From Hymenobacter sp. CRA2 (GTDB lineage Bacteria > Bacteroidota > Bacteroidia > Cytophagales > Hymenobacteraceae), in contig NZ_MVBC01000008.1 of assembly GCF_002007105.1 (NCBI RefSeq), forward strand, positions 1 to 64,000: DNA of 64,000 nucleotides, read 5' to 3'. Positions 46,235-55,061 of this stretch are shown here, piece by piece. Numbering within the stretch: position 1 is the first letter of the stretch; the number at the start of each line of letters is the position of its first letter. The notes beneath the pieces were generated by a model. The model did not search any database. It was given only the letters and a program-made list of their open reading frames with translations, and was not told the DNA's origin. The position numbers and the translations under genes were made by a program.

Positions 46235-46873
46235 ATGCTTCCCGTCAAACACGTGTACGTAGTGCCCCGCTGGGGCGGCAACAGCAGCAGCGACTGGTAC
46301 CCCTGGCTCAAGCTACAGCTGGAGCAAACCGCCGCCGAAGACGGCGTCCACTACGAAGTGCACCTGCTGGACATGCCCGCCTGGGACGTGCCCACCATCG
46401 ACAATGCCGTAAGCTACCTCTCGGAAATCCTGCCCCCGCCGCGTCTGCTCACCGAGGACGTGTACCTGGTAGGCCACAGCGTGGGCTGCCTGGCCATTCT
46501 GCACTACCTGGCCCAGGTGGCCGAGCAAGTGCCCGCAGCCCGCGTGGGCGGAGTGCTCTGCGTGGCTGGCTGGTTTATGGTCGATAGCCCGTGGCAGGAT
46601 ATTCTGAACTGGATGAACGCGCCTATCAACTTCGAGCGCGCCCGCCAGGCCGTGCCTGCTGACAAGCTCACGGTGCTGCTTTCCGACGACGACCCTTATA
46701 CCTCCGGCTACCAGCAAAACGAGCAGCTGTGGGTGGAGCGCCTGCACGCGCAGGTGAGCATTCTGCCCGGCCGCCAGCACTTCAGCGCCACGCTCGACCT
46801 GGACGTGCGCGACGCCGTGCGCGACCTGGCCGGTGCCTTCAGCTCCGAGCTGACCAGTCGCCACAGCGCGTAG
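46235..46873 (+). CDS. RBBP9/YdeN-family serine hydrolase
   Basis: A 212-residue small alpha/beta hydrolase. The opening VYVVPRWGGNSSSDWYPWL and the nucleophile elbow VGHSVGCLAILHYL (Ser about residue 85) fit the RBBP9/YdeN family. The acid and base are the Asp in LLSDDDPYT and the His in PGRQHFSATL. No signal peptide is present, so it acts in the cytoplasm on an unknown ester. The start was placed at the ATG at 46235; an upstream GTG (46196) would add 13 residues without family support. The lycopene cyclase gene follows about 75 bases downstream on the same strand. Confidence 0.87.
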   Translation: MLPVKHVYVVPRWGGNSSSDWYPWLKLQLEQTAAEDGVHYEVHLLDMPAWDVPTIDNAVSYLSEILPPPRLLTEDVYLVGHSVGCLAILHYLAQVAEQVPAARVGGVLCVAGWFMVDSPWQDILNWMNAPINFERARQAVPADKLTVLLSDDDPYTSGYQQNEQLWVERLHAQVSILPGRQHFSATLDLDVRDAVRDLAGAFSSELTSRHSA

Positions 46874-46947
46874 CGGCGTAACCTGCCACGCCTGTATCGC
46901 CGTTGAGCTACCGGCGGCCCAAACATTCGGGTCGCCGGTGTTCTTTT

Positions 46948-48126
46948 GTGCCTGTGAAGTCCGACGACTACGATTACCTGCTGGCCGGCGGCGGCGCGGC
47001 GGGCCTGAGCCTGGCCTACTACCTGAGCCAGGAGCCCCGCCTGCGCCACAAGCGCGTGCTGCTGCTCGAACCCGAAGCCAAAACCCAGAACGACCGTACC
47101 TGGTCGTTCTGGACGGACCAGCCCACGCCCTACGATGCGGTGCTGGCCGGCGAGTGGCGGCAGCTGGCGTTTCACAGCCCGCAGTTTTCGGCCGTGCTGC
47201 CGCTGCAGCGGCACCGCTACTGCACCCTGCGCGGGCTGGATTTTTACCGCTTCGTGCAAGCCGCGCTGGATGCACGGCCCGAGCAATTTGTGCGCGTGGC
47301 CGCCCGCGTGGAGCAGCTGGAAAATACCGCCACCGGCGTGCTGGCGCATACTTCCGCCGGCAGCTTTACCGCCCGTTACGCCTTCGACAGCCGCCCACCG
47401 CAGCTCTCGCCCCGCCCGGAGCGGCGCTACCTCTGGCAGCACTTCGCGGGCTGGGAAATCGAAACTGACTTCGACGCTTTTGACCGGGCTACGCCCGTAT
47501 TCATGGACTTCCGGGTGCCGCAGCAGCAGCAGTGCCGCTTCGTGTACGTGCTGCCCTTTACCAGCCGCCGGGCGCTGGTGGAGTACACCTTGTTTTCGGC
47601 CACGCTGCTGCCGCGCGAGGAGTACGAAGCGGCCCTGCGTGCTTACCTGGCCGCGGAGCTGGGCGGCCGGCCTTACCGCATCGTGGAAACGGAAGCCGGT
47701 GCCATTCCGATGACGGACCACCCGTTTGCGGCGCGCACCGGCCCCAACATCGTGCACTTGGGTACCCGCGGCGGCCGCGTGAAAGCCAGTACGGGTTACG
47801 CCTTTCTGCGCATGCAGCAGCACGCCCGGCGCCTCACCGAAGCTTTAGCCACCACCGGCGCCCTGCCCGCCGACTTAACCGGCGACCAGTGGCAGTTCCA
47901 CTTTTTCGACACCCTGCTGCTCGACATCATGCTGCGCCAGGGCGAACGAACCGGCGGCATTTTTGCCGAACTATTCCAGCGAAACCCACCCGAGCGCATC
48001 CTCGATTTTCTGGACGAGCGCACCACCTGGCCGCAAAATCTGCAGGTGATGAACTCCGTCACGCCCTGGCCCTTCCTGCGCTCCATCGCGCAGGTACTGC
48101 GCGGCCGTCCGGGAAGTAGGATCTAG
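46948..48126 (+). CDS. crtY: Lycopene beta-cyclase (CrtY family)
   Basis: A 392-residue flavoprotein of the lycopene cyclase family, forming the beta-ionone rings of beta-carotene. It has an FAD/NAD(P)-binding GxGxxG at the N-terminus (LLAGGGAAGLSLAYYL), the family motif NDRTWSFW, FMDFRVPQ, LPFTSRRALVEYTLFS and, further on, GAIPMTDHPF and GTRGGRVKASTGYAFLRMQ. The start is taken as GTG at 46948 (another GTG lies at 46954); a TTG at 46903 opens the longer frame, and no ATG is available. Other carotenoid genes are not in the window, although ispD makes precursors. A pink or red pigmented organism is expected. Confidence 0.93.
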   Translation: MPVKSDDYDYLLAGGGAAGLSLAYYLSQEPRLRHKRVLLLEPEAKTQNDRTWSFWTDQPTPYDAVLAGEWRQLAFHSPQFSAVLPLQRHRYCTLRGLDFYRFVQAALDARPEQFVRVAARVEQLENTATGVLAHTSAGSFTARYAFDSRPPQLSPRPERRYLWQHFAGWEIETDFDAFDRATPVFMDFRVPQQQQCRFVYVLPFTSRRALVEYTLFSATLLPREEYEAALRAYLAAELGGRPYRIVETEAGAIPMTDHPFAARTGPNIVHLGTRGGRVKASTGYAFLRMQQHARRLTEALATTGALPADLTGDQWQFHFFDTLLLDIMLRQGERTGGIFAELFQRNPPERILDFLDERTTWPQNLQVMNSVTPWPFLRSIAQVLRGRPGSRI

Positions 48127-48140
48127 GTTAGAGTTAGATA

Positions 48141-48581
48141 CTAAGGGTTAGTTCTCCTCCTCAGCTGAGGAGGGGCTAGGGGTGGTTGATCTGGACGCTT
48201 GCCCGTCATCGGCCTTTGGCACGAACGCCGCCCGAATAGCAGCAATACATTATCAGGCTGCTGCAACACAAGCCAATTCTCAAACCGCAGCACGCGTAAG
48301 CCCAAGCTGTTGAGATAAGCCGTACGGTCTGTATCATACGCTCCACCGCTAGCCGTGTAGTGCGCAGCACCGTCGAGTTCTACTACCAGTTTCTCGCTCG
48401 GGCAATAAAAATCCACGATGTATGGCCCAATGCTCTGCTGGCGACGAAACTTTCGCCCGGCAAGCTGGCTGCGTTGCAGCCCACGCCAAAGCAGTGCCTC
48501 CGCGGGCGTTGCGCTGTTGCGCAATTGCTGGCGGGCCTCCTTTTTATGGCCGAGATTGTGTACGTGTTTGGTATCAGGCAT
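48141..48581 (-). CDS. DUF559 endonuclease-domain protein
   Basis: A 146-residue protein with a DUF559 domain, related to very-short-patch-repair-type PD-(D/E)xK nucleases. The conserved stretch runs from TPAEALLWRGLQRSQL through KFRRQQSIGPYIVDFYCP to VVELDGAAHY and GLRVLRFENWLV. The last ~15 residues (DQPPLAPPQLRRRTNP) are translated from an intergenic family A repeat at 48154-48190, so the original C-terminus was probably shorter. DUF559 proteins are often mobile or defence-linked, but the physiological role is unknown. The start is the ATG at 48581. Confidence 0.85.
   Translation of the reverse strand: MPDTKHVHNLGHKKEARQQLRNSATPAEALLWRGLQRSQLAGRKFRRQQSIGPYIVDFYCPSEKLVVELDGAAHYTASGGAYDTDRTAYLNSLGLRVLRFENWLVLQQPDNVLLLFGRRSCQRPMTGKRPDQPPLAPPQLRRRTNP
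48154..48190. repeat. Family A repeat half-copy inside the 3' end of the DUF559 gene
   Basis: ctcctcctcagctgaggagg followed by ggctaggggtggttgat is one arm of the family A element. No inverse arm was found nearby. It lies within the coding frame of the DUF559 gene, just before its stop codon. Confidence 0.75.
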
Positions 48582-48615
48582 AGCAATACGGGCCGCTAGG
48601 CCAAAATTACAAGCT

Positions 48616-48744
48616 AGCTCCCCTCCTCAGATGAGGAGGGGTTGGGGGTGGTTGAAAAATTAGAGCTAGAAATTTAAAAGTTAGATGACGTCCAAACGTT
48701 AAGGTCAACCACCCCCAGCCCCTCCTCATCTGAGGAGGGGAGCT
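48616..48744. repeat. Family A repeat, nearly perfect full-length copy
   Basis: The arms 48616-48655 and 48705-48744 are complementary over 40 bases with one mismatch, separated by 49 AT-rich bases. This is the best-preserved copy and defines the element: terminal agctcccctcctca, an internal palindrome, then ggggtggttga. It fills the gap between the DUF559 gene and the end of the ABC ATPase gene. Confidence 0.88.
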
Positions 48745-48758
48745 AGTTCGTAGCTTTC

Positions 48759-49526
48759 CTAGCTCTTATCTCGTAGCTCCTGGCTTCTTAGCTCTGGCAG
48801 GCTTGCTTCATCTTCCAGCCACGTGCGGGCGGCTTCTACGGTGGCGCGGCTTAGGGGCTGCAGCTCGGGTTGAGGAGCCGAGAGGTTCAGCAAGTAGCCC
48901 GGCAGGTCGGGGAGCTGATCCAGGTCGTGGGTGATGCAGAGGATGGTTTTGCGGCGCTCCTGGCCCCAGCGCTGCAGCAGGCCGAACACGCGGCGGCGGT
49001 AGTACACGTCCAGCTGCTGGGTGGGCTCGTCGAGCAGCCAGAGGGCCGCGTCCTGGAGCCGCAGCTGCGCCAGCCACACCAGCTGCTGCTCGCCGCCCGA
49101 GAGCTGGGTAAAGTCGCGGTGGGCGAGGTGCGTGGCGCCTACTTCCGCCAGCGCCGCGTCGGCCAGGGCATAATCGGTGGGGCCGTAGCCCGCCAGCAGG
49201 CCGCGGTGCTGCCGGAAGCGGCCCATCAGCACCAGCTCGCGCACCTCAATGGGAAAGCTGACTACGTTGCGCTGCGGCAAGTGCGCCAGCAGGCCTTCCA
49301 CGGCCGGGCGCCGCACCGTGCGCAGGTCGCGGCCCTGAATGGTTACCTGCCCCTGGTAGGGCAACTGCCCCGTCAGCACCCGAAACAGGGTGGTCTTGCC
49401 GGCGCCGTTGTGCCCCACAATGGCCACAAACGCGCCTTCGGGTACCGACAAAAAAAGGTTGCGGAGCAGCACCCGTGGTGCATACCCCGCAACCAAATCC
49501 TTGGTTAGAAGTGAGAAGTCAGACAT
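48759..49526 (-). CDS. Orphan ABC transporter ATP-binding protein
   Basis: A 255-residue ABC ATPase. Walker A is GHNGAGKTT (about residue 40), the Q-loop region is LPQRNVVSF, the signature is LSGGEQQLVW and Walker B is LWLLDEPT, followed by the H-loop CITHD. The sequence resembles the FecE/HmuV group that powers siderophore, haem or cobalamin uptake. No permease or binding protein is encoded next to it, so the partner must be elsewhere or the gene is orphaned. The start is the ATG at 49526. The C-terminus runs close to the family A repeat at 48744. Confidence 0.9.
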   Translation of the reverse strand: MSDFSLLTKDLVAGYAPRVLLRNLFLSVPEGAFVAIVGHNGAGKTTLFRVLTGQLPYQGQVTIQGRDLRTVRRPAVEGLLAHLPQRNVVSFPIEVRELVLMGRFRQHRGLLAGYGPTDYALADAALAEVGATHLAHRDFTQLSGGEQQLVWLAQLRLQDAALWLLDEPTQQLDVYYRRRVFGLLQRWGQERRKTILCITHDLDQLPDLPGYLLNLSAPQPELQPLSRATVEAARTWLEDEASLPELRSQELRDKS

Positions 49527-49592
49527 AAGACCAATAAGATCAGGCTGAGCCCGAAAACTCACTTCTCCTGTCTAACCTCGCGCCTCTGAATG

Positions 49593-49814
49593 CTAATACT
49601 CGTCCTCGTTGAACATGAAGTCTTCTTTGGTCGGGTAGTCCGGCCAAACTTCCTCGATGCTCTCGTAGGGCTGGCCGTCGTCTTCGAGGGCCTGCAGGTT
49701 TTCTACCACTTCCATCGGAGCGCCCGACCGGATTGAGTAGTCAATCAGCTCGTCTTTGGTTGCCGGCCAGGGAGCATCTTCCAGGTACGAGGCAAGTTCC
49801 AGAGTCCAGTACAT
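49593..49814 (-). CDS. DUF2795 domain protein
   Basis: A 73-residue acidic protein of the DUF2795 family (MYWTLELASYLEDAPWPATKDELIDY... DYPTKEDFMFNEDEY). This small family is widespread in Bacteroidota and actinobacteria and has no assigned biochemical role. The YLEDAPWPATKDELIDYAI-like core is intact. It lies between the ABC ATPase and DUF349 genes on the same strand, with gaps of 66 and 146 bases. Confidence 0.88.
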   Translation of the reverse strand: MYWTLELASYLEDAPWPATKDELIDYSIRSGAPMEVVENLQALEDDGQPYESIEEVWPDYPTKEDFMFNEDEY

Positions 49815-49960
49815 AGTCTAGGGTGTGCGTAAAAGAGGGAGTTGAGAAAGAGTCGTGGACGAGCTGCCCACAAAAATCCGGCCGACGCGCGACCGTACGA
49901 CAAGGCGTCAGGTGAGGGCGGCGTTTGGGGGACAACGCAAACGCGCCCGAAATGTTAGGC

Positions 49961-51265
49961 CTACTGCTGGTAGCGCAGGCGCAGGAATTCGATGAGGTCG
50001 TTTTTGGTGCGAATTTTCCGTTCAAACGCCCGGATTTTGCTTTGCAGCATGGTGCGGAAGGCTTCGTTGCCGGGCGAGTCGTTGAGCTTGCCCAGGTTTT
50101 CTTCCAGCACCTGCTGCTCCTGCCGGTCGTACTTGATAAAGTCTTTGAGCGCGGCCACGCGTTGCGCGTACTGCTCGGCCGCCGGGGGCTTGGGGCCCTC
50201 GGGGGCCTGCCGCTTCCGAATATAGTGTTCCAGCGAGCTAAGCTCAAACACCCGGTCGCAGGCCGAGAGGAAAGCCTCCCACACGCGGTCCGACTCGGGG
50301 CCGCGCACGGGGCCGACCTTTTTCCAGGCCGTTTGCAACTCCTTGGCGCGGGCCACGGCCTCGTGCATGGGGCGCTCCACCAGGGCTTCGGCTTCCTTCA
50401 CCAGGTCGCGCTTGCGGGTGAGGTTGTCGTCCATGTAGTGGTCCTTAGCCTCGCTGCGCTTGGAGCTGATGTGCTCCTTCAGGCGGTCGAAGAAGCGGTT
50501 GTGCGCGGCGCGGAAGCGCGTCCACAGGTCGTTGGCGGTTTTGCGCGGCAAGGAGCCGCCTACTTCCTTCCACTCCTGCTGCAGCAGCTTGAGCTGGGCC
50601 GTCACGCCCTCCCAGTCGTCGGAGTTCTGCAGGGCCTCTGATTTGTGAATCAGGGATTTGTACTTCTCGAAGGCCCGGTTGGTCATGGCCTTCTTGTCGG
50701 CCTGGAAGGCTTTCTTGCGGGTGTAGAAGTCTTCTACCGCCGCCTGAAAGCGCTGCTCCATTTCGTCGGTTAGCTCCTTGGCCACGGGGCCGGTCTTGAT
50801 CCAGGCCTGGCGCAGCTCCTTGAGCTGCTCGCCGCCGGCCTGCCAGTCCACGCTGGTGTGCAGGGCCTCGGCTTCCTCGATGAGCTTGACTTTGGTAGCC
50901 AGGTTTTTCTCGCGGTTGCGGGCTACCAGGGTGCGGATCTGTTCTTCGGCCTCGGTGAGGCGCGCGTGCAGGGCCGTAAAGTCGCCGAGGCCGTCGAAGG
51001 AGGCAATTTGCTCCTTCAGGTGCAGGGCCTTCATCAGGAACGAGCCCTTGTTTTCCGACTCGTCGATGCGGGCCAGCAGGTCGTCTACTTTGGCGCGGAA
51101 GCTCTCAAAACGCTGGGCGAAATAAATCAGGGCAGCGTCTTCGGTGTCTTTTACTTGGCCGACTTGGCGGGCCGGCAGGTCCATGAACGGACGGAGCCAA
51201 ACTTGGTCGCTTTCGATGTAGCCGAACTGACGGGCCTGATCGAGCAGCTGGGTTTGCTGTTCCAT
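49961..51265 (-). CDS. DUF349 domain protein
   Basis: A 434-residue, highly charged helical protein with several DUF349 repeats of about 75 residues. Each has the pattern W..L...W...G.v....s..lW..F (for example ELRQAWIKTGPVAKELTDEMEQRF; LLQQEWKEVGGSLPRKTANDLW; ELQTAWKKVGPVRGPESDRVW). Coiled-coil stretches link the repeats. The family is conserved in Bacteroidota and its function is not settled. The start ATG at 51265 is clear. It ends a minus-strand run with DUF2795 and the ABC ATPase. Confidence 0.92.
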   Translation of the reverse strand: MEQQTQLLDQARQFGYIESDQVWLRPFMDLPARQVGQVKDTEDAALIYFAQRFESFRAKVDDLLARIDESENKGSFLMKALHLKEQIASFDGLGDFTALHARLTEAEEQIRTLVARNREKNLATKVKLIEEAEALHTSVDWQAGGEQLKELRQAWIKTGPVAKELTDEMEQRFQAAVEDFYTRKKAFQADKKAMTNRAFEKYKSLIHKSEALQNSDDWEGVTAQLKLLQQEWKEVGGSLPRKTANDLWTRFRAAHNRFFDRLKEHISSKRSEAKDHYMDDNLTRKRDLVKEAEALVERPMHEAVARAKELQTAWKKVGPVRGPESDRVWEAFLSACDRVFELSSLEHYIRKRQAPEGPKPPAAEQYAQRVAALKDFIKYDRQEQQVLEENLGKLNDSPGNEAFRTMLQSKIRAFERKIRTKNDLIEFLRLRYQQ

Positions 51266-51517
51266 AGGATACTAACCTCCTGGATAGGTGCGGGGTGGTG
51301 GGTGGCGGAAAACGAAAAACGTACAAGTTTACGGGTTTCGTAACGACTTGACGGTACGCAGCTATCGCGTTGAGGTTAAAGAGAAGCGTCGAACAAATAC
51401 GTAGGCAGGGCAGACGGCGTACGCTGCCGGAAGTTGCATTATATATCGGATACAACGCAAGTAAAACTCTGCGGCTGGTTCTGTGCCGCAGGCGGCGTAG
51501 TTTTGTGAGAGCGGCCA

Positions 51518-51829
51518 ACTCCCCTCTTCAGCTGAGGAGGGGACGCGGTGCCGAAGGCAACGCTGGGGTGGTTGACGGGCGTCCGCGCCGTTCGCAACTA
51601 CTGGCCCGTCCTGCTCATTTGGCGTACGCTTGTCGAAGCATCTCTACCGCTTCGTTGGGCGCCTCACGTTCGCCTCACCCCCCGGCCCCCTCTCCGAAAA
51701 AGGAGAGGGGGAGCCTGGCGAAGTGGTATAGCTGCTTCGACGGCGCTTGGTGGGAGGGCTGTTGATAATCCGCCAACGATTGTCAACCACCCCGCCCTTC
51801 GGGCACCCCTCCTCAGCTGAGGAGGGGAG
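51518..51829. repeat. Composite repeat: family A arms enclosing a family B element
   Basis: The family A arms lie at 51518-51576 and 51782-51829 in inverse orientation. Between them is a family B segment (ggcgtacgcttgtcgaagca, tctctaccgcttcgttggg) at 51614-51660 and a small palindrome (ccctctccgaaaaaggagagg) near 51690. One element thus sits inside another. The 610-base gap 51266-51875 between the DUF349 and ettA genes contains this and no gene. Confidence 0.75.
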
Positions 51830-51875
51830 TTTCGTTCTTCTTTTTCCTCTCGACTCTTTTTACCAGCTTCTCTGC

Positions 51876-53543
<1,668 letters not shown>

Positions 53544-53567
53544 CAGATGAAATTAGGTCGACTCCGA

Positions 53568-53595
53568 TTGCTGTTCGAATATTTCTTTACTTTTG
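53568..53595 (+). promoter_or_regulatory. Promoter of the TAC-like operon
   Basis: TTG at 53568-53570 and TACTTTTG at 53588-53595 with a 17-base spacer match the Bacteroidota promoter. The transcription start would fall near 53601, only about eight bases before the GTG start at 53609, so the message is nearly leaderless. The promoter lies immediately after ettA, consistent with an inserted self-contained cassette. Confidence 0.65.
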
Positions 53596-53608
53596 CCTTA
53601 ACTTTTAA

Positions 53609-54112
53609 GTGAAGATTCGAGTTGAAATAGTGTGGTTTGCCGAGGGGCTCAAGGCTCGCTTATATTCGGTAAGGCTGCCGGAGCAGAACGTTCCGGAGAC
53701 AGTTCGTTTCTTCAGCCGTATCTATGATCATCCTCGTTATAAATCAGACGCCCGATTTCGCAAGGCGAGAGAAAAGCTACTTGACTGGCTTGACCGGATT
53801 GTTCGGTTGGAAGGAGCGTCGTCACGCTTCTTCCGACCTGAATGGCACGGACAAGCATTGCCAATAGATGGAGGCCCGCTACGCTTATACTGTTATCGGT
53901 TCGACGACCGTACACTGTTGCTTTGTGGCGGAGGCATCAAATCAAGTCAGACAGTTCAGGAAAGCCCGGATTGTCTACCGCACTTCAATTTGATGAATTA
54001 CGTAGTACAAGCACTGCGAAACCGGCACGTTGGCCCAGAGCGTCTACCTGAAAACGCTTCTCAAGCCTACCCACTTGAAATTGACATTCCCGACGATGAA
54101 TACCCTAGCTGA
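53609..54112 (+). CDS. Putative RelE/HigB-fold toxin of a toxin-antitoxin-chaperone operon
   Basis: A 167-residue cytoplasmic protein. The central section FFRPEWHGQALPIDGGPLRLYCYRFDD...LLLCGGGIKSS resembles the RelE/ParE/HigB fold core (positive residues, then a beta-hairpin, then a GG-K motif), here embedded in a larger protein. RelE-type toxins cleave mRNA in the ribosome, but catalytic residues cannot be assigned by eye. The start is GTG at 53609. The next gene overlaps by 17 bases and encodes a helix-turn-helix protein. That gene order and coupling are those of a HigBA-type system. Codon use is less GC-rich than that of upstream genes, which suggests acquisition. A different toxic mechanism is possible. 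Confidence 0.6.
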   Translation: MKIRVEIVWFAEGLKARLYSVRLPEQNVPETVRFFSRIYDHPRYKSDARFRKAREKLLDWLDRIVRLEGASSRFFRPEWHGQALPIDGGPLRLYCYRFDDRTLLLCGGGIKSSQTVQESPDCLPHFNLMNYVVQALRNRHVGPERLPENASQAYPLEIDIPDDEYPS

Positions 54113-54509
54113 CTTACTTGCTCAAACGCCTCCTTCTGAGGAAGACAAGCGGTTTGTAGATAAATCGATGCAACTGTCCGGCTTGATTGCCGCAGCCATG
54201 AGGCGGAAAGGGCTAACGCAAAAAGCGTTGGCGGACCAATTGGGCAAGAAAGAGTCGGAGGTAAGCCGTTGGCTTAGCGGTTTGCACAACTTCACGCTCA
54301 AAAGCCTCACACGCTTAGAAGCGGTATTGGGAGAAGATTTGGTTCTGACCTTCCGTGACCAAGTGGCTACGGCTACGCTTACTGCCCCAGCCAAGGTGCA
54401 GTGGGCCGAAGCCGCAGACACTTGGCAACCGCCAGTGCGTAGTCAGCAGCCACAGCGTCGCACCGTTGTCTCGGTGGAAGAACCTTACTCACTTACGGAA
54501 GCCGCCTAA
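54096..54509 (+). CDS. XRE-family antitoxin with a chaperone-addiction-like tail
   Basis: A 137-residue HTH protein. The HTH lies at about residues 28-80 (LIAAAMRRKGLTQKALADQLGKKESEVSRWLSG). The C-terminal ~45 residues form a tail with QWAEAADTWQPP and SVEEPYSLTEAA. In toxin-antitoxin-chaperone systems the antitoxin carries a short C-terminal hydrophobic patch that its SecB-like chaperone must bind to stabilise it. The Trp/Tyr/Leu-containing tail could be such a patch; this is inference. The ATG at 54096 overlaps the toxin gene end by 17 bases. An upstream in-frame start (54030) would lie deep inside the toxin gene and is less likely. Confidence 0.75.
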   Translation: MNTLADLLAQTPPSEEDKRFVDKSMQLSGLIAAAMRRKGLTQKALADQLGKKESEVSRWLSGLHNFTLKSLTRLEAVLGEDLVLTFRDQVATATLTAPAKVQWAEAADTWQPPVRSQQPQRRTVVSVEEPYSLTEAA

Positions 54510-54979
54510 TGGCCGAAACTCCTGCTGCCGCTCCGCGTTTTGCGGTTGATGCCCTAACGCTATGCCAAGTGCAATTGCTGCATTTTACCTTGGACGACAC
54601 TATGCCGCTTCTGGCCATTCAGGGGCGTTATGGATTTAAGTCGAAGGCCGATATCTTATTTAGCTCACTGCAAGCTGATCAGCTGCGGGTAGACGTGCAC
54701 ACTGATATTAATGTTCCTGCTAAAGCTCGCATGACTGGCGGCACTAAGCCACGCGTGAAAGCCCGTATTGCCGTTGTATTTGAATACCGCGGACTAGACG
54801 ATTTGCGCAAAAATGGAAAACTCCCCTTGCAACTGGCCCACACGGCCGTAAGCCTGGCGTATTCCACCATGCGTGGGCAGCTACAGGCACGATTGGCTGG
54901 CACTTCATTCAGCGGCGCTTCCTTGCCAATTATCAGCCCGCAGCAACTCTGGCAACCACCAGTTCCAGCTGCTGAGTAA
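54509..54979 (+). CDS. SecB-like chaperone of a TAC system
   Basis: A 156-residue protein with SecB-like features. A beta-rich body (LQVDVHTDINVPAKA, KARIAVVFEYRGLDD) is followed by a helix LPLQLAHTAVSLAYSTMRGQ, matching the place where SecB has its conserved PYARE segment, then ASLPIISPQQLW, the analogue of the SecB PPVNFxxLY region. The SecB fold thus looks preserved with only weak sequence identity. Its stop-start junction with the antitoxin gene is TAATG, one base of overlap, so the three genes are translationally coupled. By analogy with Mtb HigBA1-Rv1957 and CmdTAC, it should stabilise the antitoxin and link toxicity to protein-folding or phage-derived signals. Confidence 0.65.
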   Translation: MAETPAAAPRFAVDALTLCQVQLLHFTLDDTMPLLAIQGRYGFKSKADILFSSLQADQLRVDVHTDINVPAKARMTGGTKPRVKARIAVVFEYRGLDDLRKNGKLPLQLAHTAVSLAYSTMRGQLQARLAGTSFSGASLPIISPQQLWQPPVPAAE

Positions 54980-54995
54980 CAGGTAGTGCAATCCA

Positions 54996-55030
54996 GAATA
55001 GCCGTTGGAACAGAGTACCAACGGCTATTC
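54996..55030. terminator. Perfect 13-bp hairpin after the SecB-like gene
   Basis: gaatagccgttgg at 54996-55008 and ccaacggctattc at 55018-55030 pair perfectly with a 9-base loop. No T-run follows, so it may be a weak terminator or processing site between the TAC operon and the nuclease genes. Confidence 0.6.
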
Positions 55031-55061
55031 GCATATTAGGCCTGCGGTATACTGATTAAGG

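Noticed and set aside
45977-51829. Family A repeats as a CRISPR array
   Set aside because: Copies are far apart, palindromic and separated by genes, with no regular spacers or cas genes.
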